A stretch of DNA of 64,000 bases from Candidatus Litorirhabdus singularis (GTDB lineage Bacteria; Pseudomonadota; Gammaproteobacteria; Pseudomonadales; Halieaceae). This document shows, piece after piece, positions 17,413 to 26,802 of this stretch. The DNA lies in the NCBI RefSeq assembly GCF_026262625.1, contig NZ_SHNN01000003.1, positions 248,001 to 312,000 on the forward strand. The letters are read 5' to 3'. A model generated the notes under the pieces. That model was not told the origin of the DNA and searched no databases. It was given only the letters and a program-made list of their open reading frames with translations. Position 1 is the stretch's first letter, and the number at the start of each line of letters is the position of its first letter. A program made the position numbers and the translations under genes.

Positions 17413-17738
17413 CAGTTGGTCCGCCGCACTTTGCCTTTTTTGCTATCAAACTCATACCAGATAATGCGTCCGCCGCGCACCTGAGCCTTAATAGCTTGAC
17501 GATTTTCACCGGCAGGACGTGACAACAGAATATTAATACAGCCCTGCGTGCGCTCCTGTTTACTGCAGCCTTCCAACTTTTCAATAGCGCGCTGCGCCTG
17601 ACCCACCTGAGCGGTGGCGGGGATAATGACCGCAAGCCCAAGAGCCAGCCACAAAAGAATGCGGGCTATGTCAGTGACAGCCCGCTGATAGAAGGTTCTC
17701 GATAAGGGCCCTGTTTCAGGCCGGCGTAACATTAACAT
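17412..17738 (-). CDS. Small secreted protein upstream of the two-component genes
   Basis: 108 residues. A positively charged N-terminus (about 1-27) precedes a hydrophobic signal (ILLWLALGLAVIIPATAQ), then a compact basic domain with two cysteines (EGCSKQERTQGCINILL) and a C-terminal KKGKVRRTN. It overlaps the glycine-zipper gene by 23 nt and the regulator gene by 1 nt, so translation of all three is linked. The family is unknown. A periplasmic modulator of the kinase is a reasonable guess from position. Confidence 0.65.
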   Translation of the reverse strand: MLMLRRPETGPLSRTFYQRAVTDIARILLWLALGLAVIIPATAQVGQAQRAIEKLEGCSKQERTQGCINILLSRPAGENRQAIKAQVRGGRIIWYEFDSKKGKVRRTN

Positions 17739-18444
17739 CCAGTTTTACCCATTGTCCCGGATCGTAATCCATACTCGAATAATGTACCTGCCCATTGTAG
17801 CGGTAGCCGACTCGGTACTCTACCAGCTCGCGTACCTGCTCCCTGTGCTCGCGCACACGGCATGGCCCATCGACTGTCACGCTGCGATTATAAGCCACAT
17901 TGCGGCCAATACTGTGGCCTATAGAGGCACCCAGTAAACCGCCAGCGACAGCTGCCACCTGCGGATCGCCATGGATGTCACCGATGCGATGCCCCAGTGC
18001 GCCACCAATCACAGCGCCCAAAATGGGTCCGGTGTAATTGACGTTAGCGCCGCTGTAACCTTGTTCACGCAGGCAGGAATGATCACTGACCGGACGCGAG
18101 TAACTGCGGTAGACCGGTTTAACGCTCACCACCCGCGCCACATTTGAGCCGTAGCGGTCGCGCTCATAGCGCGAGGCATAGCGTTCGGCCCGACGCTCAG
18201 CTTTGCGCTCCGCCTTGAGCCGTGCTGCCCTATCGGCCTTGCGTTCGGCCTTGATTGCCTTTTTGTAATGCTGACGTGCCTCACGCTGGTGATACTTTGC
18301 CTGCTTCTCGTAACCCTCGTATTTGGCCTGAATGGCATGTTTGCCCTCATGCTTATCGGGATGATGGCCACCATGAGCCCCAGCCTGGGCCGCGCCCATT
18401 GCCAACACACTTACTATCGCTGCTGCTATTAGTTTCTGTTTCAT
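17716..18444 (-). CDS. Glycine-zipper (2TM) secreted protein with a charged helix
   Basis: 242 residues. A signal peptide (MKQKLIAAAIVSVLAMGAAQA) precedes a His-rich start (HGGHHPDKHEG) and a highly basic, repetitive region (about 47-95) built on KAERKADRAARLKAERKA-like units. A glycine-zipper segment follows (about 140-185: ILGAVIGGALGHRIGD, GGLLGASIGHSIGR) as in Rickettsia 17-kDa/SlyB-like envelope proteins, then a beta-rich end. The ATG at 18444 has a GAGGAG site. It heads the two-component operon and follows operator B. No lipobox is seen. Confidence 0.75.
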   Translation of the reverse strand: MKQKLIAAAIVSVLAMGAAQAGAHGGHHPDKHEGKHAIQAKYEGYEKQAKYHQREARQHYKKAIKAERKADRAARLKAERKAERRAERYASRYERDRYGSNVARVVSVKPVYRSYSRPVSDHSCLREQGYSGANVNYTGPILGAVIGGALGHRIGDIHGDPQVAAVAGGLLGASIGHSIGRNVAYNRSVTVDGPCRVREHREQVRELVEYRVGYRYNGQVHYSSMDYDPGQWVKLDVNVTPA

Positions 18445-18511
18445 CGTTGTGCTCCTCGTTACTGGAAAACGTCTTTCGTTTGACGCTGAGCACTACTTTA
18501 AAACCGCCTCG

Positions 18512-18528
18512 CTGAACGGAAGCTGAAC
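18512..18528 (-). promoter_or_regulatory. Direct-repeat operator B, upstream of the two-component operon
   Basis: On the minus strand GTTCAG-CTTCC-GTTCAG, two identical hexamers with an 11-bp period. An 11-nt gap leads to TAAAGT (18500-18495), a candidate -10. The site is 68 nt before the glycine-zipper start codon. It is identical in half-site sequence and geometry to operator A, implying autoregulation. Confidence 0.75.
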
Positions 18529-18532
18529 TGAT

Positions 18533-19189
18533 TCAGGAAATTTCCTTAGCCGGGTTAACAGGAACTTCAAGCGGCTTCTTTTCCACCAGACCCAGCCATT
18601 CACCCACGGTGCGGAACACCGTCTTAATCAAACGCCAGAGTTTCGGCAGCATCCAGATCACCATCAACAGAAACACGATAAGGAAACCCAGGAAGACCAA
18701 TGGATAATTAAGCGCCGCCCAGAGCCCGCCAAACACCATGAAATCCTCTGTGAATGAAGCGCCCCAATTGGTGAAAGGCTCCGGTGAGGTGTTAATCAAT
18801 AAGCGACTCCCGGCCTTGGTAGCGTGACTGGTGGCGGCTAAACCGCCACCAAGGATGCCCGCACTGATTTCAATGGCCGGAGTCACATCACCTACCGACC
18901 CGGCTGCCAGCAAGGCTCCAGCGGGTATCCTGACAAAGGTATGCAGGGTATCCCAGGCACTGTCTACTCCAGGAATCTTGTCGGCGAAAAACTCAACCGC
19001 ATACATAAGACCGGCAGCGCCAATGACCAGAGGGTTCTGCAACACTTCCAAAGCGGGTGGCAGCTCGATATTGCCAGTCGCGCCGCCCAGACCCAAAACC
19101 AGTAATGCGGCATACAAGTTAATGCCACTGGCCCAGGAGGCACCCATCGTCAACGCCAATGTAGCTAGCAGTGCGTCATAATTTTCCAT
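18533..19189 (-). CDS. DUF4126-family membrane protein
   Basis: 218 residues with several hydrophobic helices and Gly-rich segments (LTMGASWASGINLYAALLVLG, GILGGGLAATSHATKAG), matching DUF4126 as I know the family. The conserved N-terminus and the SHATKAGSRLLINTSPEP segment are its hallmarks. The C-terminal tail (KKPLEVPVNPAKEIS) is cytoplasmic-like. Molecular function is unknown. It stands as a single gene behind operator C and is probably part of the same two-component regulon. Confidence 0.8.
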   Translation of the reverse strand: MENYDALLATLALTMGASWASGINLYAALLVLGLGGATGNIELPPALEVLQNPLVIGAAGLMYAVEFFADKIPGVDSAWDTLHTFVRIPAGALLAAGSVGDVTPAIEISAGILGGGLAATSHATKAGSRLLINTSPEPFTNWGASFTEDFMVFGGLWAALNYPLVFLGFLIVFLLMVIWMLPKLWRLIKTVFRTVGEWLGLVEKKPLEVPVNPAKEIS

Positions 19190-19256
19190 CGTCTGTGTCC
19201 TCAGTAACTTTAGATAAGGGCGCTACGGCACCCTTGAGACACACTAAGGCGTCTTC

Positions 19257-19284
19257 CTGAACAGATGCTGAATGAACCCTGATG
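19257..19284 (-). promoter_or_regulatory. Direct-repeat operator C, upstream of the DUF4126 gene
   Basis: On the minus strand CATCAG-GGTTC-ATTCAG-CATCT-GTTCAG: three hexamers in strict 11-bp phase, the last exact and the other two with one or two changes. A 10-nt gap leads to TAGTGT (19246-19241), a candidate -10. It lies about 70 nt before the start of the DUF4126 gene. Confidence 0.65.
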
Positions 19285-19296
19285 CATCCCGCCAAC

Positions 19297-22200
19297 TCAT
19301 TGTAGTTTGCGCACCTTGATATTCCGGTACCACACCGGGTCGCCATGATCCTGCAGCACAATATAACCGGTGTCAGCCAGGCCAAAGTCAGGCATTTCAG
19401 TAAACTTGCTCGCCGCCAACAGACTATCCCACTGCTCACCACCGCGTTCAATGGCAACCACCCGCACCCCGTTAAGCCAGTGTTCGATCTGGTTATCCTG
19501 CACCCGCAGCAATATGTGGTTCCACTCACCGGGTGGCTTCACCGTTTCCGGGTCCGCCGCCAGCAGATCATAGAGGTCACCGGCTCGATGGGTGGTTATC
19601 GCACCATCAGGATGACCCTCATTGTCCAGCACCTGCATCTCCAGACCGGTTTCCCAGGGTGAATTGTGCGCTTCATCGGCCACCAGATAGAAAATGCCAC
19701 TGTTGCCATTAACGCCGATTTTCCACTCCAGACTGAGTTCAAAATTTTTGAATTTCTCGGTGGCATAAATCAGGTCGCCACTACCGGCACCAGAAATGGC
19801 AGCCCACACCATGCGCCACCACGGGAACCAATCACCGGGCTGCAACTCGAGCATGCCATCGTTAATCACCCAACCACCAACCTCGCCTGGTTGACCGCCG
19901 TAATTGCGCCAGCCGCCAAAGTTACTGCCGTCAAACAAAGACTGCCACTGGGAGTGAGTATCGGAAAGCGCTATAACATCACTGGCCTGCGGAATGGCGT
20001 TGAGCGTGTACCATCCTTCGCTGATCCAGAGCTTTTCCCCACTAACCGAGATCAATCGCGGGTTCAGCCTCAAATAAACCACATACCCGGGCTTTAACTG
20101 GGGGATAACGGCGCGCAGCTGGAGTCTGTCTGCGCTCAATTGCAGCTCGCTGACCGGGAGTTCGTGGGCATCGTATTTCGGTCCGCCATACTGCTCATTG
20201 GGAAAGTAGAACCATTGACGCGCGATCAGATCCGCTGCCACGGGCTGCAGGTCTTGCGCCAGCGGTTCAGTCAGGGTCAGGGTAAAGCCATCCGAGTTGG
20301 CCTCAATGCTGAGAATTTCATACGCGGGCTGGCCCTGATAGGTAAGGCGTTCCAGCCCATGCCAGACTTTACCAATCTCACCCCAGTTGGGCGGGTTGCC
20401 CAATTCACCCACGTAGATCGAGCCATCCGGACCCCGTTCCAACCGATTCACATTACCCTGGAGCCCCCCACTAAAGTGGAATGCAGCGCCCTGTAGCTGG
20501 CCATCAACTGACTCCATAAAGACACGCTTAATGCCACCGTTAGTGACATCGCCATGAATCATTTGCCCGCGATAAGGTCCCTCATTAAGCAGCAATGGCT
20601 GGGACGGTGAGTTACCGATTTCATCTTGTGGCAACCAGACGACTGGCGGTTGCTCGCGCAGCTCCATCACGCCCGCATCCGGTACCACTCTGGAGCCATA
20701 AAAACCTCCCGGCTGAACGTGCACTAATTTATTGGCCGGTAGCCAGTCGCCCTGGTTATCCGTGACAAACAGTTCATCGTCCGGTCCTAGCCCAATACCG
20801 TTGGGCGTTCGAAAACCCGAGGCAATAATGCGGGCTGAGCCATCTTCCAGCGCAATTTCCAGCAACTTACCCTGAGTGGGCAGCTGCTCTGGGCAGCTGG
20901 CACCACCGGGCAGCACGCACACCGACAGCAATGCATAGAGTTTGCCGTCCTTATGCACCAGGCCGAAGGCAAACGAGTGAAAGTTGGCACTGGTCGGCCA
21001 GTCTCGCGACACTACCCGGTACTCATCAATAATCTCGTCACCGTCATGATCAATCAGCTGCGTCAGTTCCTGCTTCTGCAGCACGTACAGTGAGCTATCG
21101 ACTACCGCCACTCCCAGCGGCTCATGCAAACCCTCGGCGATACGCAGCGGAGGCTCGACACCGCTGGGGTCGATCAAAAAGACGCCGCCATCGAGATCCC
21201 AGCTGGCTACCACCAACTTGCCATCGCTGCGAAAACCCATGCCCCCGACCTTGGGCTCAAATCCCTCTGGCAACAGGCCCTCCAGCTTGAATGCCGGGTG
21301 CACAGACTGCAAGAATGGATTGATATCGTAGTCACGGGTGGCAGCATAGGGCTCACCGCTAGCGTCCATAGGAACGTTCTGCGCGACACCCGGATCCGGG
21401 CGACTAAGGATGTAGGTCACTGCCGCCCGAGCATCCTCTGGCGATATTTGCGGATGCGGCGTCATCTGCAACTTACCCCATTTCCCGCCGCCACCCTGAA
21501 TGACGCTATCCGCCAGTGCTGTAACTGACTCCTCTTGCACGTAGCCGCGATAGCGACCTGCGATCCGGGTCCAGGCCGGCCCAGTCACCTGATGCTGTTC
21601 GGCATGGCAACTGAGGCAGTCGCTGTCTGCAATCACCTGTTTGCCGCGTTCATTAACACCGCTATCCACTTCAATACGACGCTGAAATTCGCGCTCAGGA
21701 ATCGGCGTAGTCTGCGTCAGTAGCACCAAAGTATCAGCACCCGCTAGCTGTAAAGGTCCCTCGCCGTTGCGATACCAGGCCTGCAGCTCAGGTGAACCCT
21801 CCTCTACACGAAACTGGCGCAACAGGCTTAGGCCTTCAGCGCCCCGTGACAATTCCGGGTATTCCACCAGTTGCAGCCGGGCTGCGGCAGACGCAAGGCT
21901 AAAGCGCAATCCGGCCGTTTTACGATCCACACCGTATTCATGGCCCAGATAGGTGGCCTTCGCTGGCTGCGCGGTGACGGCAGAAGCGCCCAGATACCAC
22001 TGTGTTGGCTGCTCTTGTCTCAGGTACCAAACGCCCCGCGACTCGGGCTGCGGACCATGGCGATAGTCGTAGGTAGCACCCTGAAACAACAGTTCGCCCT
22101 GCCAAACCTGGTACAGCGACACGGTACTGGTGTCATAAGCCGCCCAGATACCTGGCGCCAGGGCAAAACTGAGCATACGCGGACGTGCATCTAGATTACT

Positions 22201-22467
22201 ACGTACCACCCAGGGCGCATGCCCCCGCCCCTCGACCAGGCTGCGGCCATAGCCGGGGTCAGTTGCCATCTCGGCGCTGCCGCCCAACTCTGCTGCAATA
22301 ATGGACCAAACCGCGGCCGGTCCATGCTTTGAGCCGACCTCAACCAGATAGTCAAAATCGCTGCGGGTCATCAGGCGCGCCTGCCAGACATACAGGCTGA
22401 CCAATAAGGTCAGCACGACCAATAGCGCTGGAACGTAGATCAAAAACAGTTTTCCGAGGAATTTCAT
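19297..22467 (-). CDS. Cytochrome c / beta-propeller / DUF1080 fusion protein
   Basis: 1056 residues. An N-terminal membrane helix or uncleaved signal (8-28) leads to an unassigned domain (about 35-265). A class I cytochrome c domain follows (about 270-360) with the haem site CLSCH at 284-288 and a likely Met ligand in KLQMTPHPQ. A sugar-dehydrogenase-like or NHL beta-propeller comes next (about 390-700; VGGMGFRSDGKLVVASWD, FRTPNGIGLGPDDELFV, ERGPDGSIYVGELG). The end is a DUF1080 lectin-like/3-keto-glycoside hydrolase domain (about 855-1056; WQSLFDGSNFGGWRNY). It is probably a periplasmic oxidoreductase acting on sugars or polysaccharide. It is transcribed divergently from the P450. Confidence 0.8.
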   Translation of the reverse strand: MKFLGKLFLIYVPALLVVLTLLVSLYVWQARLMTRSDFDYLVEVGSKHGPAAVWSIIAAELGGSAEMATDPGYGRSLVEGRGHAPWVVRSNLDARPRMLSFALAPGIWAAYDTSTVSLYQVWQGELLFQGATYDYRHGPQPESRGVWYLRQEQPTQWYLGASAVTAQPAKATYLGHEYGVDRKTAGLRFSLASAAARLQLVEYPELSRGAEGLSLLRQFRVEEGSPELQAWYRNGEGPLQLAGADTLVLLTQTTPIPEREFQRRIEVDSGVNERGKQVIADSDCLSCHAEQHQVTGPAWTRIAGRYRGYVQEESVTALADSVIQGGGGKWGKLQMTPHPQISPEDARAAVTYILSRPDPGVAQNVPMDASGEPYAATRDYDINPFLQSVHPAFKLEGLLPEGFEPKVGGMGFRSDGKLVVASWDLDGGVFLIDPSGVEPPLRIAEGLHEPLGVAVVDSSLYVLQKQELTQLIDHDGDEIIDEYRVVSRDWPTSANFHSFAFGLVHKDGKLYALLSVCVLPGGASCPEQLPTQGKLLEIALEDGSARIIASGFRTPNGIGLGPDDELFVTDNQGDWLPANKLVHVQPGGFYGSRVVPDAGVMELREQPPVVWLPQDEIGNSPSQPLLLNEGPYRGQMIHGDVTNGGIKRVFMESVDGQLQGAAFHFSGGLQGNVNRLERGPDGSIYVGELGNPPNWGEIGKVWHGLERLTYQGQPAYEILSIEANSDGFTLTLTEPLAQDLQPVAADLIARQWFYFPNEQYGGPKYDAHELPVSELQLSADRLQLRAVIPQLKPGYVVYLRLNPRLISVSGEKLWISEGWYTLNAIPQASDVIALSDTHSQWQSLFDGSNFGGWRNYGGQPGEVGGWVINDGMLELQPGDWFPWWRMVWAAISGAGSGDLIYATEKFKNFELSLEWKIGVNGNSGIFYLVADEAHNSPWETGLEMQVLDNEGHPDGAITTHRAGDLYDLLAADPETVKPPGEWNHILLRVQDNQIEHWLNGVRVVAIERGGEQWDSLLAASKFTEMPDFGLADTGYIVLQDHGDPVWYRNIKVRKLQ

Positions 22468-22682
22468 AGATTATTCTTATCCTTTTATCCTACTCGGCGA
22501 TAGTAGTCGGGATGCGACAGCACGGCAAACGGACACCGCGGCTACAGACTTGAATAGTGCCTCTATACTGACCTGCAGAAACGCCCGGTAACCGGCGGCA
22601 GAAATACATACAATCAATCCTGTTTTTTTTGTTATCATCGCTTGCCTGAACGACAATAAACACATAACAAGGGAGAAGAATC

Positions 22683-23957
22683 ATGTCTGCAGATACGGCA
22701 GCCGCGAAAAGCCTGGCGGAAATGAAGTTACTGGACCCGGAGGCTCTCAAGTGCCCCTACCACTACGACAAGACACTGCGCGAGCAGGCACCGGTCTATC
22801 AGGACCCGGAAACTGGCGCGTATATCGTTTCCACCTACAATCTGGTCCGCGAAGTTCACAAGGCCAAAGATGTCTTCTCTAATGAGTTCACACTGGCACT
22901 GGGGTCTTCCCGCAAAATAGACGACGACGTCGTGGCGGAGATGCGCAATACCTATGATATCGGCAAGGGCACACTGCTTACCGTCGACGACCCGGAGCAC
23001 GGCTTTTACCGTGACGCGGTCAAAGACTTCTTCCTGGCTGACAATGTTGCTCAGTACGCCCCCTGGATTCGCGAAAAAGCTAACGCTCTGGCTGACAAGT
23101 TAGAACAGAAAGAGTCTGCCAACTTTGTCGAGGAATTCGCTAGACCCCTGCCGCTATCCGTCATCATGCACGTGCTGGGTATGCCGGAAGAAATATTCGA
23201 TCAGGCCTTCCAGTGGACTGTCGATAACGTGGCACTGCTATCCCAGATCGCTGACAAAGACGCCCTGATTGCAGCTCAAAAAGGCGTAGCAGCAGAATAC
23301 GAATGGTTTGTCAGCGCACTCAATGAGCGTCGCGGTAACTCCCAAGGAGATCTGCTGTCATTGGTGGCCAACGCTCGCTACAAAGATGACGATGGTGATC
23401 GCGAAATGACCATTGAGGAACAAATCTCTTACTGCACCCAGTTTCTGGTAGCCGGTAACGAAACCACTACCGCCACCCTCGCAGAAGGTTTTCGTCAGCT
23501 GTGCATGCACCCTGAGCAGGAAGCCATGATTCGCGCTGACCGCTCATTGATACCTAATCTGGTAGAGGAAACTCTGCGCCTGGCCAGCCCCACCTCCAAT
23601 ATGTGGCGCGTTAGCAAAACCGACTATGAGCTGGGTGGGGTCAACATACCCGCGGGATCCATGGTGCTACTGAAATACTTCTCCTCCAACCATGACGAGA
23701 CCATGTTCGAAGATCCCATGGCATTCGATGTAAACCGCAAGAACGTGCGCCGTCACATCAGCTTCGGTTTCGGCACTCATGTTTGTATTGGTCAGCATTT
23801 ATCCAAGCTGGAAATGATCATCGGCTGGGAAGTCTTGTTTGAGAGATTCGACAATTTTCAGCTGGCGGTCGGCCTTGATGACCTTGAATATATGCCCAAC
23901 GTGCTGTTACGCGGCCTGGAAGAAGTACCCGTCACCTACAAAAAAGTCGGCGGCTAA
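22683..23957 (+). CDS. Cytochrome P450
   Basis: 424 residues, soluble bacterial class. The I-helix oxygen-binding motif is AGNETT (257-262), ExxR lies at 296-299 (EETLR) and the haem loop is [10 protein letters not shown] (361-370) with Cys368 as ligand. The start ATG at 22683 has a GGGAGAAG site. No ferredoxin or ferredoxin reductase gene adjoins, so redox partners come from elsewhere. Substrate is unknown; surrounding enzymes suggest lipids, steroids or terpenoids. It is monocistronic, closed by an intrinsic terminator 6 nt downstream. Confidence 0.95.
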   Translation: MSADTAAAKSLAEMKLLDPEALKCPYHYDKTLREQAPVYQDPETGAYIVSTYNLVREVHKAKDVFSNEFTLALGSSRKIDDDVVAEMRNTYDIGKGTLLTVDDPEHGFYRDAVKDFFLADNVAQYAPWIREKANALADKLEQKESANFVEEFARPLPLSVIMHVLGMPEEIFDQAFQWTVDNVALLSQIADKDALIAAQKGVAAEYEWFVSALNERRGNSQGDLLSLVANARYKDDDGDREMTIEEQISYCTQFLVAGNETTTATLAEGFRQLCMHPEQEAMIRADRSLIPNLVEETLRLASPTSNMWRVSKTDYELGGVNIPAGSMVLLKYFSSNHDETMFEDPMAFDVNRKNVRRHISFGFGTHVCIGQHLSKLEMIIGWEVLFERFDNFQLAVGLDDLEYMPNVLLRGLEEVPVTYKKVGG

Positions 23958-23963
23958 TTCCAC

Positions 23964-23989
23964 AGGGCGGCTTAGCCGCCCTTTTTTTT
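23964..23989 (+). terminator. Intrinsic terminator after the P450 gene
   Basis: AGGGCGGC, loop TTA, GCCGCCCT followed by a run of eight T (the last stem T included). It is a perfect 8-bp GC-rich stem immediately after the P450 stop codon. It separates this gene from recQ, which starts about 57 nt further on. Confidence 0.93.
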
Positions 23990-24046
23990 CGATCAATCTT
24001 CCCGGATTTACCCCCCGCTTGGCGCGCATCAGGTAAACTGCCGCCG

Positions 24047-25861
24047 ATGAACAGCGCCCGCGACATTCTCCAATCGACTTTTGGCTACGACGACTTTCGA
24101 CCGCCGCAAGCCGAAATCATTGATACTGTGATCAACGGCGGTGACGCGATGGTGCTTATGCCAACCGGTGGTGGCAAATCTCTGTGTTATCAGATACCCG
24201 CGCTAGCCCGTTCAGGCTGCGGTGTTGTCATATCGCCGCTCATCGCGCTGATGCAGGATCAGGTCAATGCCCTGCGCGAACTCGGCGTGCGGGCCAGCTT
24301 TCTCAACTCCACTCTGGACGCTAACACCGCACGAGACATCGAACAGAGCCTACTCAATGGCGAGCTGGACCTGCTCTATATTGCGCCCGAGCGGCTCAAC
24401 CAGCCCCGCACTATGGATCTGCTGCAGCGCACCAGCCTGTCGCTGTTCGCCATCGATGAGGCCCACTGTGTGTCGCAGTGGGGCCACGACTTTCGCGCTG
24501 ACTATCTGCGCCTGAGCCTGCTGCACGAGCAGTTTCCGACAGTGCCGCGTATCGCCCTGACCGCCACCGCCGATGCCCGCACTCAGGAAGAGATAAAACT
24601 GCGCTTGCAACTGCAGGATGCGGCCTACTTCTGCGCTGGTTTTGATCGCCCCAATATTCGCTACCACATTGCACTCAAGCACAATCCGCGCCAGCAGCTG
24701 TTGCAGTTTCTGCGCCAGGAACATGAAAAAGATGCCGGCATTGTGTACTGCCTGTCACGCAAGAAAGTGGACGACACCGCAGCCTGGCTAGCGCAACAGG
24801 GCTTTAATGCTCTGCCCTATCACGCTGGCCTCGACGCCTCGGTGCGCGCCGATCATCAAGCGCGCTTTCTGCGAGAGGAGTCAGTCATCATTGTGGCTAC
24901 CATCGCCTTCGGTATGGGTATCGACAAACCCGACGTCCGCTTTGTTGCCCATCTGGACATGCCCAAGACCGTCGAGTCCTATTATCAGGAAACCGGTCGT
25001 GCCGGTCGTGATGGCGCACCCGCAGACGCCTGGATGATTTACGGACTGCAGGATGTCATCAAACTGCGGCAGATGATGGGGGAGTCACAAGGTAGCGAGG
25101 AACATAAACGCGCCGAGCAACATCGACTCAATGCCATGCTAGGACTCTGTGAAATCACCACTTGCCGCCGTCAGGCGCTGCTGGCCTACTTCGATGACCG
25201 TCCCGAAGCCGCCTGCGGCAACTGCGATACCTGCCTGCAGCCGGTGGCGACCTGGGACGGCACCGAAGCCGCGCGCATGGCACTCAGCGCCGCCTGGCGT
25301 ACCGGGCAGCGATTCGGGGTCAACCATCTGATTGACGTACTACGCGGCGCCGAGACCGACAAAATCTTTCAATGCGACCACCACCAGCTGCCCACCTATG
25401 GCGTGGGCAAAGAGCTGGATGCCAACCAGTGGCGCTCCGTCTACCGTCAACTGGTAGCGCGGGGGTTTCTCACGGTCGACCTGGAACGGTTCGGAGCGCT
25501 GCGCCTGGAAGAGGCCTGCCGTCCGGTATTACGCGGCGAACAAAACGTCGAGCTGCGCAAAGACGTCAAGCTCAAAGCCAGTAAGCAACGCACGCGCACC
25601 CAGCTGCCCGAAGATCTGGATATCACCTTGTGGGAGGCTTTGCGCGATCGCAGACGTGAGCTGGCAGAGGCGCAGGGCGTTCCACCCTACGTGATCTTCC
25701 ACGATCGTACCCTGCAAGAGATGTGTCAGGCAGTGCCGCAGAATTTAATGCAGTTTGGGCGCCTCAGCGGTGTTGGCGAACGCAAGCTGGAAAAGTACGG
25801 TGACGAGTTCCTGGCGGTGATCAACGCCCATCTGGAGCCCGGCGGTGCGGCTCAGGCCTGA
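24047..25861 (+). CDS. recQ: ATP-dependent DNA helicase RecQ
   Basis: 604 residues. 3'-5' helicase in recombination repair and replication-fork restart. Walker [13 protein letters not shown] lies near 38-49, DEAH box [13 protein letters not shown] near 135-147 and helicase motif [12 protein letters not shown] near 320. The zinc-binding cysteines are in CEITTCRRQ...CGNCDTC (about 365-395), then winged helix and an HRDC domain (about 520-600). All expected domains are present. Its 3' end overlaps that of the convergent hydroxylase gene by 10 nt. Confidence 0.97.
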   Translation: MNSARDILQSTFGYDDFRPPQAEIIDTVINGGDAMVLMPTGGGKSLCYQIPALARSGCGVVISPLIALMQDQVNALRELGVRASFLNSTLDANTARDIEQSLLNGELDLLYIAPERLNQPRTMDLLQRTSLSLFAIDEAHCVSQWGHDFRADYLRLSLLHEQFPTVPRIALTATADARTQEEIKLRLQLQDAAYFCAGFDRPNIRYHIALKHNPRQQLLQFLRQEHEKDAGIVYCLSRKKVDDTAAWLAQQGFNALPYHAGLDASVRADHQARFLREESVIIVATIAFGMGIDKPDVRFVAHLDMPKTVESYYQETGRAGRDGAPADAWMIYGLQDVIKLRQMMGESQGSEEHKRAEQHRLNAMLGLCEITTCRRQALLAYFDDRPEAACGNCDTCLQPVATWDGTEAARMALSAAWRTGQRFGVNHLIDVLRGAETDKIFQCDHHQLPTYGVGKELDANQWRSVYRQLVARGFLTVDLERFGALRLEEACRPVLRGEQNVELRKDVKLKASKQRTRTQLPEDLDITLWEALRDRRRELAEAQGVPPYVIFHDRTLQEMCQAVPQNLMQFGRLSGVGERKLEKYGDEFLAVINAHLEPGGAAQA

Positions 25862-26802
25862 GGCGTCTCGCTGTCGGCCTTGATCCGGCGCCAGCGCAAC
25901 GGTGCGACAATTTGCGCCCACCAGGTCATCGGGAACGCTGCCAGGCCAGTCATGCCAATATCTTCCGGCGGTGCTTTATCAGCCGGCAGGTGACGGGTCC
26001 CGAACACCCAGTCCCAGACACTCACCGTCTGCCCATAATTGCTATTGGACTCCACTATCGTGCGGGAGTGATGCCAACGGTGCAGTTCCGCCATGCTAAA
26101 GAACCAGTTCAGCGGCCCCAGCCGCAGCTGCAAATTGCCGTGCTGAAATATGCCGTGCAGGGCGGTGATCAGCGTGAAATACGCCAGCAGCATCTCACTG
26201 GCGCCCAGCGCTACCAATAACATCAGCGAGGGCACAAAGGTCAGCAGCGAATCGATCGGGTGAAAGCGCCCGGCGTTGAGCCAATAAAGACGCGGCGCGC
26301 TGTGATGCACGGCATGAAAGCGCCACAGAAAGTCCCACTGGTGTTCCCAGCGATGAATCCAATAACCGGGTATTTCGCCGATCAGCAGCACCATGACAAT
26401 CTGTAACAATAGCGGCCATTCATGAGGCCAAATACTGGCGCCATACTCAGCAGACAGGTAACCACCGATTACTACGCCCGTCGCCGTCAACAAGGGGGTC
26501 ACCAAACCCAGCAATACGGCGATACTGACCGCATGCGTAGCATCAACCCGGATATCGGCACGGCTGATATTCCAGCTGCGGTGATAGGGGTATATATGCT
26601 CAAAAATAGCCACTACGATAAACCCACCAAACTGCGGCCCCAGAATAGCCAAGGCTGGCTCTACCCCATTGCCCATCAACCACCAGGCTATGGCAACGGC
26701 AGCCGTCATTACCACGGGAAAGATACCGTATTGAAACAGCCGTGGTGCGATCACGTTTGCGCTGGCTGCTGGTGCTGATCCTTGTGACACTGAATCAGGC
26801 AC
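25852..26802 (-). CDS. Fatty acid hydroxylase / sterol desaturase superfamily protein
   Basis: About 316 residues; membrane di-iron enzyme. Four to five helices carry the His clusters HRWEH, HAVHH ([17 protein letters not shown]) and HRWHHS of the superfamily. The start is uncertain: a GTG at 26802, overlapping the upstream gene by 8 nt, is chosen; a GTG at 26790 is possible, and the frame is open to 26865. It is last in a tight run with the PLP enzyme, lactone oxidase and cytochrome, which could supply electrons. Substrate unknown; lipid hydroxylation is inferred from the family. Confidence 0.85.
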   Translation of the reverse strand: MPDSVSQGSAPAASANVIAPRLFQYGIFPVVMTAAVAIAWWLMGNGVEPALAILGPQFGGFIVVAIFEHIYPYHRSWNISRADIRVDATHAVSIAVLLGLVTPLLTATGVVIGGYLSAEYGASIWPHEWPLLLQIVMVLLIGEIPGYWIHRWEHQWDFLWRFHAVHHSAPRLYWLNAGRFHPIDSLLTFVPSLMLLVALGASEMLLAYFTLITALHGIFQHGNLQLRLGPLNWFFSMAELHRWHHSRTIVESNSNYGQTVSVWDWVFGTRHLPADKAPPEDIGMTGLAAFPMTWWAQIVAPLRWRRIKADSETPQA

